Origin: an uncultured Pelagibacteraceae bacterium | GTDB lineage: Bacteria; Pseudomonadota; Alphaproteobacteria; Pelagibacterales; Pelagibacteraceae | Assembly (NCBI GenBank): GCA_902565385.1 | Contig: CACFEW010000001.1 | Coordinates: 1-64,000, forward strand | Direction of reading: 5' to 3' | Length of the DNA: 64,000 bases | In this document: piece by piece, positions 41,362 through 48,917 of the stretch | How the letters are laid out: every line of letters begins with the position of its first letter | Numbering within the stretch: the first letter of the stretch is position 1 | Notes under the pieces: model-generated | Database searches by the model: none | The model's input: only the letters and a program-made list of their open reading frames with translations | What the model was told of the DNA's origin: nothing | Made by a program: the position numbers and the translations under genes

Positions 41362-42213
41362 ATGAAGGCTATAATTTTCAATCTTTTAGCATGGGTAATG
41401 CTTCCAATTATGGATGGTTTTGCTAAATATTTGAGTGCAGATCTCCCTGTTTTACAAATTACATGGGCCAGGTACTTTTTTACAGTCGCCTTTACTCTTC
41501 CAGTAATGTTTTTCTTCTTTAGAACAAATCTTGTTTGGACAGATAAACCGAAATTACAATTTATAAGAGGTTTAATTCTATTAACAGCTAATATCTGCTT
41601 TTTTTATGCGATTTCAGTAATCTCTTTAGCAAAAGCATTAACTTTAGCTTTCGTTGCACCTTTAATTGTTACAGCTTTTTCTCCAATTTTTTTAAAAGAA
41701 AAGGTTGGTTTTAGAAGATGGTCTGCTGTAATTATTGGATTTATAGGTTCATTAGTGGTTATAAGACCTGGGTTTGTAGAAATTAACTTAGCAAGTTTAG
41801 CGGCTCTTGGAACTGGAATAATGTATGGGTTTTATTTAATTATTACTCGTAAATTAAGTACTTCAGATAACCCTTTATTAACTTTATTATTAACTGGTGT
41901 AGTAGGGGCCATAATAGTTTCTACAATAATGCCATTTGTTTGGGTTGCGCCTTCTTTAAATCAGTGGTCTATGATGGCTGCTATAGGTATTTTTGCCTGT
42001 ATAGGTCATTTATTTTTAATACTATCTCTAAAATACGCTGATGCCTCTAAATTAGCCCCATTTAGCTATTTTGAGATCATAACTAACATAATCATAGGCT
42101 ATTATTTTTTTAGTGATTTTCCAGATAATTGGACTTTCTTAGGATTATTTATTATTGTATTAAGTGGTATCTACATCTCTAGAAGAGAAAACATAGTTAA
42201 AAAAATTAAATAA
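41362..42213 (+). CDS. DMT/EamA family transporter
   Basis: 10-TM pattern; AFVAPLIVTAFSPIFLKEKVGFRRWSAVIIGFIGSLVVIRPG. Confidence 0.9.
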   Translation: MKAIIFNLLAWVMLPIMDGFAKYLSADLPVLQITWARYFFTVAFTLPVMFFFFRTNLVWTDKPKLQFIRGLILLTANICFFYAISVISLAKALTLAFVAPLIVTAFSPIFLKEKVGFRRWSAVIIGFIGSLVVIRPGFVEINLASLAALGTGIMYGFYLIITRKLSTSDNPLLTLLLTGVVGAIIVSTIMPFVWVAPSLNQWSMMAAIGIFACIGHLFLILSLKYADASKLAPFSYFEIITNIIIGYYFFSDFPDNWTFLGLFIIVLSGIYISRRENIVKKIK

Positions 42214-42360
42214 TAGGTCTCATCTATTTACTAATATCTTAAGTAATAGATTAAATATTATATGTAAACTATTGTAATCATTATATTTTATTAAATTATA
42301 AAATTTATAAAAATTAGCTAAAATTTGGTTTCTCTACATTAAAATATCGTTGGCCTTCGG

Positions 42361-42414
42361 TTTAAATGATAAAATTTTCGGCTAAATTAGAAAAAAATTA
42401 AATTATCATTTAAA
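42361..42414. repeat. Inverted repeat TTTAAATGATAA / TTATCATTTAAA (12 bp perfect arms)
   Basis: Arms at 42361-42372 and 42403-42414 in a ~460-nt noncoding gap. Confidence 0.75.
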
Positions 42415-42674
42415 ATCAAGACTTTTTGAGCATAAGGAAAAAGGAAATCATGAATATATGGGGTTGCTTAAAAGCGTTGATATGGTTGAATAATAGAGCG
42501 ATGCACTAATTGAATATAGCATTTAAACGTCCAAATAGGGGTCTCTTTTAAGCGTAGGCTCATATATGGTACAACTAAAGCGTGAATTATGCTATTTTAT
42601 ATCAATTTAATTAAAAAGATCAAAAAACGTTGATTTTATTGGGATTTTTAACATAAAAATACTTTAAAATGAGG

Positions 42675-42950
42675 CTAAATGGCTGCTTTTTCAGATTTAA
42701 GTAATTTAAGCTTTTGCTTAATTCCACCTCTTCCAGAGTATCCTCCAAGAGCTCCATCTGATCTAATCACTCTATGACAGGGTATTTTTGGGGCATATGG
42801 GTTTTTAGCGCAAGCATTAGCGACAGCTCGAGCTGATTTAGGGCTTTTTATGCTAATAGCTACTTGTTTGTAGGTTTTTATTTTACCTTTAGGGATGGTT
42901 CTTAGATATTTCCAAACTTTTAATTGAAATTTAGTTCCTTTGAGTTTCAT
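42675..42950 (-). CDS. Methylated-DNA--protein-cysteine methyltransferase (minimal MGMT domain)
   Basis: GTKFQLKVWKYLRTIPKGKIKTYKQVA; active-site PCHRVIRSDGALGGYSGRG; start Met at 42950 (MKLKGTKFQ) preferred over 43010. Confidence 0.9.
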   Translation of the reverse strand: MKLKGTKFQLKVWKYLRTIPKGKIKTYKQVAISIKSPKSARAVANACAKNPYAPKIPCHRVIRSDGALGGYSGRGGIKQKLKLLKSEKAAI

Positions 42951-42955
42951 TAGAG

Positions 42956-42998
42956 AAAAACCCCTGTTTCCTTGCACTTTTAAGGGTGCAAAGAACAG
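42956..42998 (-). terminator. Rho-independent terminator-like hairpin plus U-run immediately upstream of MGMT
   Basis: 13-bp stem (one bulged A): arms 42986-42998 and 42964-42977; RNA then reads GGGUUUUUCUCUA. Confidence 0.55.
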
Positions 42999-43138
42999 TT
43001 GTTTTGGCACGTCGTTGATGCGCTACCGCCATGCCTCCCGCTCCACATGTTCAGCGATGCTTTGTGAAGCTTTCTGCCCCCTGGAATTGTACCTCTCGGC
43101 TTTTCTCCAATTGGCCAGTTAAGAGTTGCCCCTTAATT
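42956..43138 (-). ncRNA. Candidate structured noncoding RNA / structured leader with terminator-like 3' hairpin
   Basis: GC-rich island (60% for 43021-43080) in a very AT-rich genome; consecutive minus-strand hairpins UUAAGGG-GCAA-CUCUUAA, CUGG(CC)AAUUG..CAAUUCCAG with inner GCC-GAGA-GGU, GCUUCAC..GUGGAGC, GGCAUG..CGUGCC, and CUGUUCUUUGCAC..GUGCAAGGAAACAG followed by GGGUUUUU. Confidence 0.55.
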
Positions 43139-43231
43139 CATAAATAATTTAACAAATACTGGTTTTAAAATGTATCACTTTTTAGGTGATTCTATTATTT
43201 TTCTCATTTCTCTGTGAATAGTGGGGATAAA

Positions 43232-43444
43232 TCAAGTTTTAAAAAGTAATATAAAATAGCTGCATAAAAACAAAATGGCCATTATGCTTAAAAAAAATGT
43301 ATTAATACTTTTGCCAGTATTTCTATATTGAATGAAACTCAAAATAATGAAACCAATTGAGCTTATCAAAAACCAAACAGCTGGAATTTCACCATCAATT
43401 GAACCCATAAATTTATAATTTAAACTATTGACATTATAAATCAC
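43232..43444 (-). CDS. Hypothetical small membrane protein (70 aa)
   Basis: Two predicted TM stretches (VWFLISSIGFIILSFI, FFLSIMAILFLCSYFILLF); no recognised family. Confidence 0.5.
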   Translation of the reverse strand: MIYNVNSLNYKFMGSIDGEIPAVWFLISSIGFIILSFIQYRNTGKSINTFFLSIMAILFLCSYFILLFKT

Positions 43445-43451
43445 TTGATAT

Positions 43452-43486
43452 ATTACTAACGATAATTAATTGTTATCAATAGTAAT
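43452..43486. repeat. Imperfect palindrome with 14-bp arms and 7-bp spacer, dif/lox-like, upstream of the tyrosine recombinase
   Basis: ATTACTAACGATAA-TTAATTG-TTATCAATAGTAAT; 12 of 14 arm positions complementary; 3 nt before the integrase ATG. Confidence 0.6.
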
Positions 43487-43489
43487 TAT

Positions 43490-44443
43490 ATGAATGAACT
43501 GACAACAGACTTAAAATCGCTTCATGAGGCAACTTTAAATAACCTTAAAAGCTCTAAGGCAAACAACACTTTAAGGGCTTATAAATCTGACTTTAAAGAC
43601 TTTGGAGCTTTTTGCGCAAAGCATGGATTTAATTCATTACCAACAAAGCCAAAAATAGTTTCCTTATACCTAACCCATCTCTCTAAAAACTCAAAAATAA
43701 GCACTTTAAGACGAAGATTAGTTTCAATAAGCATGGTTCATAGGCTTAAAGGGCATTATCTAGATACAAAACATCCAATCATCGTTGAAAACTTAATGGG
43801 AATAAGAAGGGTCAAAGGAAGTATTCAGAAAGGTAAAAAACCTATATTAATCAATCATTTAAAATTAATTATTAATGTAATAAATCAACAAAAAACTGAG
43901 GAAATAAAAAAACTTAGAGACAAATCAATAATCTTAATTGGCTTTGGAGGAGGCTTTAGAAGAACAGAGCTCATTTCAATTGATCATGAGGATTTAGAAT
44001 TTGTTCCTGAAGGTCTTAAAATCACTATTAAAAGATCAAAAACTGACCAATTCGGAGAAGGAATGACTAAAGGACTACCCTACTTCAATAATGAAATTTA
44101 CTGTCCTGTTATAAATCTAAAAAGATGGTTAGAAATATCTAAAATTAAGTCTGGACCTATTTTTAGAAGATTTTCTAAAGGTTTATCATTAACAGACAAT
44201 AGATTAACTGATCAATCTGTAGTTTTATTAATGAAAGAGTATTTAAAGTTAGCAGGTATCGAAAACAAAAATTTTGCAGGTCATAGTTTAAGGTCTGGTT
44301 TTGCAACAGTTGCTGCTGACTCAGGCGCTGATGAGCGAAGCATAATGGCTATGACAGGTCATAAAACAACACAAATGGTTAGAAGGTATATACGAGAAGC
44401 AAATATCTTTAAAAATAACGCCCTAAGTAAGATTAAAATTTAA
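43490..44443 (+). CDS. Tyrosine-type site-specific recombinase/integrase
   Basis: Catalytic set: GGGFRRTEL (R), KRSKTDQ (K), AGHSLRSGFAT (HxxR), TGHKTTQ (H), MVRRYIREA (Y). Confidence 0.95.
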   Translation: MNELTTDLKSLHEATLNNLKSSKANNTLRAYKSDFKDFGAFCAKHGFNSLPTKPKIVSLYLTHLSKNSKISTLRRRLVSISMVHRLKGHYLDTKHPIIVENLMGIRRVKGSIQKGKKPILINHLKLIINVINQQKTEEIKKLRDKSIILIGFGGGFRRTELISIDHEDLEFVPEGLKITIKRSKTDQFGEGMTKGLPYFNNEIYCPVINLKRWLEISKIKSGPIFRRFSKGLSLTDNRLTDQSVVLLMKEYLKLAGIENKNFAGHSLRSGFATVAADSGADERSIMAMTGHKTTQMVRRYIREANIFKNNALSKIKI

Positions 44444-44444
44444 A

Positions 44445-45449
44445 TTAAGAATTAAAAACTCTTTTCCACAAAGGGATTATTTTTTTAATTTGGTATCTTT
44501 TAGAAAAAATATAACAATAATCAATGTAACGTTTCCTTTGCAATTTATTCATATCTAAAATTTTAAGAATTTTTTTATCTAATTCATCAAAATTATTAAT
44601 CTTAAAAGAATTTTTATTATCGATTAGCTCACTCACTGCTGTTAAACCAAATGTAATTAGGGGTAAACCACACGAAAAGGCTTCTATAGCATTTATACAA
44701 AATGTCTCATCGTAGCCCAAACAAATCATACCCATTGATTTATTATAATATTTTTTTAGCTCGTTTTTGGAAACTCTTCCTTTTAAAAAAATATTATAAT
44801 TTAATAAAGTTTTAGTTTCTCTCTTGTTAAAAGAAAATTTATCTATACCGAATATATAAAGTTTTGTATTAGGGTTAATTTTATAAACTTTTTTAATCCA
44901 AATATTAATGATTTCTTCCAATCCCTTTTTTCTCTGAACAGACCAAATAAAATAGGGTTTTCTATTAATATGTGGTTTAGTTTTGGAAAAAATAGGATCT
45001 AAAAAATTTGGGATAATAATTTTTTTTTTAAAATTATAAATATTAGAGGTTTTTTTTGAAAGGTAATCGCTTACAAAAATAGCTGAGACTTTATTAGTAA
45101 TGATTGGTAAAAATTTTTTTTTTCTAATAGCTTTTTCTATAGGAAGTTTATTATGTAGCCATAAAAAATTATTTGAATATTTGAAATGATTAAATATAGT
45201 TGGATCATTTGAACTAATTATCTTATCAAATTTAAAACTTGATTTATTTTCTAGTAAAAAATCTATGGGAACATTTATTAAATTTTTTTTCTTAATCATT
45301 TTTTTACAGTAAGTAGCTAAAAAAATTTTATAATGCGATCGTGATAGAAACTTAGAAAGCTCTATATTTAAACTCTCAATGCCACCCAAGGATTTCAAAC
45401 TTGAAGACTTGATATTAAAATTAAATGGACAATAAAATAATATATTCAT
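44445..45449 (-). CDS. Glycosyltransferase, GT4-like
   Basis: FIWSVQRKKGLEEIINIW ... GRVSKNELKKYYNKSMGMICLGYDETFCINAIEAFSCGLPLITFGLTAVSELI. Confidence 0.85.
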   Translation of the reverse strand: MNILFYCPFNFNIKSSSLKSLGGIESLNIELSKFLSRSHYKIFLATYCKKMIKKKNLINVPIDFLLENKSSFKFDKIISSNDPTIFNHFKYSNNFLWLHNKLPIEKAIRKKKFLPIITNKVSAIFVSDYLSKKTSNIYNFKKKIIIPNFLDPIFSKTKPHINRKPYFIWSVQRKKGLEEIINIWIKKVYKINPNTKLYIFGIDKFSFNKRETKTLLNYNIFLKGRVSKNELKKYYNKSMGMICLGYDETFCINAIEAFSCGLPLITFGLTAVSELIDNKNSFKINNFDELDKKILKILDMNKLQRKRYIDYCYIFSKRYQIKKIIPLWKRVFNS

Positions 45450-46294
45450 TAAATCTTAATTAGAAAAATTTTTTTAATTTTACAAATTATTAAACCCTTA
45501 AAAAAGCTAAATGTTTTTTTGGGTTCTTTTAATGGACCATCATATCTAGAACCTGTTTTTAAATAAAAATCAAAGAAAAATCTTGGTGTAATACCCCATT
45601 TTTTTAAAAAAGTTTTTGTACCATTATTTTTTTTTAAGTCTTTTTTCTTTCTCAATGATATCGAGCCAAAGTGATAAACTTTAAAGTCATTAAGGCCTTT
45701 GAATATTCTTACGCCACACTTCCATAATTTCATATTTAGATCAGAGTCTGATCCATCACCTGGATTAAATTCTTCACTAAAGCCATTTACTAAATTCCAA
45801 ACATCTCTATGTATTAAATGTGGTGCCCAATGTGATCCCTGATGATTGGTAATATTAATTTTTTTATAGTTGTTTAAAAGGTATTTTTCATTGAAATTTT
45901 TATAATCATTACCTGCATCAAGAGTTAGATCTGCCCCTTTCTGTTGAATCATAGTACCAGACAAATAAAAAAATTTTGTATTTAATAATTCAATTTCATT
46001 TTTTAAAATTGAGTCCCATAAAGGTAGAAAATACATGTCATCATGTGTATAAAGAATATATTGCGTGCTGGCTAATTTTGTAGCCTTATTAACAGCGCTA
46101 CATAACCCAATATTTGACTCAGAATATGTATATTTAATTCTTTTTGTTTTCAAAAATTCGATTGTATCATCTAAATTTTGATTAACATGTACGATAATTT
46201 CATGTTCAAAAATTGAATTTTTCTCTATACTTGAAATTAATATCTTTAGATAATTTAAATTATTTAAAGTTGGAACGATAATTGAAAACTTCAT
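45449..46294 (-). CDS. Glycosyltransferase family 2
   Basis: MKFSIIVPTLNNLNYLKILISSIEKNS; YILYTHDDMYFLPLWD (DxD-like). Confidence 0.88.
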   Translation of the reverse strand: MKFSIIVPTLNNLNYLKILISSIEKNSIFEHEIIVHVNQNLDDTIEFLKTKRIKYTYSESNIGLCSAVNKATKLASTQYILYTHDDMYFLPLWDSILKNEIELLNTKFFYLSGTMIQQKGADLTLDAGNDYKNFNEKYLLNNYKKINITNHQGSHWAPHLIHRDVWNLVNGFSEEFNPGDGSDSDLNMKLWKCGVRIFKGLNDFKVYHFGSISLRKKKDLKKNNGTKTFLKKWGITPRFFFDFYLKTGSRYDGPLKEPKKTFSFFKGLIICKIKKIFLIKI

Positions 46295-46427
46295 TTAAAT
46301 GATCTTAAATTGTTAATTAATTATTTATCTACCATGTATTTTGTTATTTTAACTAACCTGAAATATTTTCTCTTTAATTTTTTATCAATTTTTATCATTA
46401 TTTGATTTGGAAATTGAAAAAATCATC

Positions 46428-48557
46428 TTATGGTTTATGCCATAAATACTTTTTTTTATCTTTTAAACTTAGAGTTTTTTTAATTATAAAATCAGCAACT
46501 AAATTTGAATTAAAATATTTCATATATTTAACTTTGCCTTTTCGACCTATCGATTTTCGTAATTTTTCATCCTCAGAAATTTTTTCAATTTTTTCCGATA
46601 GATCGGAAATATTTTTATAGAAAACCATTTCTGAATTATCAAAAAAATCATTATAACATGTTTTTTCATCAATTAGTGTAACTAAACCATTTCCTATAAT
46701 TTGAGTAATTCTATCACTGCTATAGTATTTAATTGGAGTTCCCCTACTTAGATTGAGACCCATTTTTGAATTTGATATATTTTTAAAATATTGATCTGCC
46801 CATATAGGCTGAATGTTATTCATGCCAAATAAATCAAATTTAATATTTTTACATTTTGATACTAAGTCCTTAATAAATTTTTCTCTGTCATCTGATGACC
46901 TATTTTTTAATTGACCTCTGTGCACACCATGACTTAACGCAAAGAAAACATCATTGGAGCAATCTTTTTTATAATTATCCAATGTCTCCATGGAACTATC
47001 TGATGGGTTTGGAATAAAATAATTCTTAACTTTTCTAGGTAAAAAACTAACAGCTTCAGGAGAAGTAGTTAAAAAATTTGCATCTAAAACATCAGATTTA
47101 TCAAGTATTCTATTTTTATTTTTCAAAAAATCCGGTCCATTTTTATTTAAAGGATCTAGAAACCATTGGGCTATTTTTAAATCAGAATAATCTCTTTTAA
47201 GATTATGTAAAATATCTTTTGATATCATATCCGCATGTCCTAAAACAATAATGTCTGGTTTAAAATGATTGCAAGTTTTTAGTAATTTATCATTAAGAGT
47301 ACTAGACCCTGAAAAATCCTTAATTGATTTTCCTCTACTTACAATATCCCTATCACTAAATTCTAGCACACTATGTCCTAACCTTATAAAACCATTATTT
47401 AATCTCCTTCCAGTGTTAAAGAACAATCTGCCATTATGTTTTTCATTGAAATTTGTAATATGTAAAATTCTTAAATTTGGTTTAGATTTTAAAATATATG
47501 GTTTACTTATTCTTAGAACATTGAAACGTATATTGTCAATTTGACTTGAAACATACTGGTGAGATAAGTAAAAATTTTTTAGAGATAATTTCTGATATTT
47601 GTTTCTAATTTTTGGATTTAATATTAAGTCCTCAATATTTTTATAAACATCTTTTATAGTTAAATTTTTTAAAATTCTTCCGTTCGTAATTGTTTCCGGA
47701 AGTCCACCTCTATTACTGATTATAACAGCACACCCATTAGCAGCTGCTTCTAAACTGGTTCTACCAAAAGGCTCATCCCATCTCGAACAAACTACTGCTA
47801 TACTTGTTTTTTTATAAATATTAATTACTTCTTTATGTTCTTTAAAGCCAAAGATTTTCAATCTTTCATGTTTAAAGTATAATTTATCTCTAGGTTCGTC
47901 ACCAATAACGTACGCTGTCCAGTTTTTATATTTTTTTAAAATTTTAATTACAGCATTTCCAAAAAGATCATAACCCTTTGATCTATTAAGTTTACCTACA
48001 AAAGTGATAATTTTTTTTTTATTCTTAAAGCTAATTCTATTTTTTGAGGCAGATTGATTTATAATAATTAATTTTTCACTATTGACCGCATCTGATTTCA
48101 TATTTTGTAAAAATCTTTTTTTAGACCAATTACTATTGAATATTATCCTATGACAATTATTCAATAAAAAGGATCTCTCACCAATACTCTTTGAACCCGT
48201 CATTGTTAAAGGATCATTATGAAAGTATAAAATATAATTTCTATTTTTTAACTCATTTACTAGATATTTAAGATAAATCGGTCTGTTATGTAATTCAATA
48301 ATTTTTGAATTTAGTTGTTTTTCTTTTTTGATAAATTGCTTAACATAATTCTTATTCTGACTTTGAAATAAAGATTTATTAACGCCGATATTGTAATATT
48401 TCTTATTAAATTTTTTTTTGAATTTAGTTTGCCCAAAAACAGTTATTTCTTTTTTAAATTTACTATATTCTAGAGTATCATTGACAAATAAAGAAACAGC
48501 TCCAGCATATGAAGGTGAAAAATTTTCTTTTAAAGGTAACAAAATAGAGATTTTCAT
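46428..48557 (-). CDS. Two-domain glycosyltransferase: N-terminal GT4-like plus C-terminal CgeB/GT1-like domain
   Basis: N-half: VGKLNRSKGYDLFGNAVIKIL, DEPFGRTSLEAAANGCAVIISNRGGLPETI; C-half: FGMNNIQPIWADQYFKNISNSKMGLNLSRG..YSSDRITQIIGNGLVTLIDEKTCYNDFF. Confidence 0.82.
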   Translation of the reverse strand: MKISILLPLKENFSPSYAGAVSLFVNDTLEYSKFKKEITVFGQTKFKKKFNKKYYNIGVNKSLFQSQNKNYVKQFIKKEKQLNSKIIELHNRPIYLKYLVNELKNRNYILYFHNDPLTMTGSKSIGERSFLLNNCHRIIFNSNWSKKRFLQNMKSDAVNSEKLIIINQSASKNRISFKNKKKIITFVGKLNRSKGYDLFGNAVIKILKKYKNWTAYVIGDEPRDKLYFKHERLKIFGFKEHKEVINIYKKTSIAVVCSRWDEPFGRTSLEAAANGCAVIISNRGGLPETITNGRILKNLTIKDVYKNIEDLILNPKIRNKYQKLSLKNFYLSHQYVSSQIDNIRFNVLRISKPYILKSKPNLRILHITNFNEKHNGRLFFNTGRRLNNGFIRLGHSVLEFSDRDIVSRGKSIKDFSGSSTLNDKLLKTCNHFKPDIIVLGHADMISKDILHNLKRDYSDLKIAQWFLDPLNKNGPDFLKNKNRILDKSDVLDANFLTTSPEAVSFLPRKVKNYFIPNPSDSSMETLDNYKKDCSNDVFFALSHGVHRGQLKNRSSDDREKFIKDLVSKCKNIKFDLFGMNNIQPIWADQYFKNISNSKMGLNLSRGTPIKYYSSDRITQIIGNGLVTLIDEKTCYNDFFDNSEMVFYKNISDLSEKIEKISEDEKLRKSIGRKGKVKYMKYFNSNLVADFIIKKTLSLKDKKKYLWHKP

Positions 48558-48805
48558 TTTTTTTTAAGTATCTCATTTCTTAATTTATAATTTTTTTTTA
48601 ATACATATTCATTTTTCATAGCTAGCGATTTCGAATCATATTTTCTATAGTAAACTAACTTCCATTTTTTTCCCCTAGTAAACTTTGCTCCTTTACCTTT
48701 ATTATGTAAACTAATTCTTTTTTTTAGATCATTGGTGTATCCAACATAAGAAATTTTTTTGTTTTTTTTAAGTTTAGAAGCAATTAAATATACGAAATAT
48801 GACAT
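48554..48805 (-). CDS. GIY-YIG nuclease family protein
   Basis: YFVYLIASK..ISYVGYTNDLKKRISLHNKGKGAKFTRGKKWKLVYYRKYDSKSLAMKNEYVLKK. Confidence 0.92.
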   Translation of the reverse strand: MSYFVYLIASKLKKNKKISYVGYTNDLKKRISLHNKGKGAKFTRGKKWKLVYYRKYDSKSLAMKNEYVLKKNYKLRNEILKKK

Positions 48806-48807
48806 TT

Positions 48808-48882
48808 TGGCGGTCCCTAGGGGAATCGAACCCCTCTTTCGAGGATGAAAACCACGTGTCCTAACCGATAGACGAAGGGACC
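48808..48882 (-). tRNA. tRNA-Glu (anticodon TTC)
   Basis: Minus strand GGTCCCTTCGTCTATCGGTTAGGACACGTGGTTTTCATCCTCGAAAGAGGGGTTCGATTCCCCTAGGGACCGCCA. Confidence 0.95.
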
Positions 48883-48917
48883 AAATTTGGATCTTTTATT
48901 GTAAAATATTATATTTA

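Noticed and set aside
42212-42546. Direct repeat AATAGGTCTC / AATAGGGGTCTC as possible element boundary
   Set aside because: Only ~10 matching nt with an indel; too weak for a target-site or att duplication.
42472-42630. Five AA(G/A)CGT occurrences (42472, 42525, 42550, 42578, 42625) as possible integrase arm-type sites
   Set aside because: Short, irregularly spaced and variable; not distinguishable from chance by eye.
42940-43122. ORF-track 60-aa plus-strand ORF MSFIREKPLFPCTF... and the extended MGMT start at 43010
   Set aside because: The plus ORF is antisense to the GC-rich RNA candidate and has atypical composition. The extra MPKQLFFAPLKVQGNRGFSL segment overlaps the terminator-like hairpin, while the domain starts naturally at MKLKGTKFQ.
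43121-43134. 14-nt exact match (minus-strand AAGGGGCAACTCTT) to the variable arm of tRNA-Ser(TGA) at 61977-61990, plus a nearby shared CTGG; possible att site or tRNA remnant
   Set aside because: The similarity does not extend into the T-arm, acceptor or anticodon arm. Both copies are short GGGGCAACTC hairpins, so convergence is likely, and att sites usually involve the tRNA 3' end.
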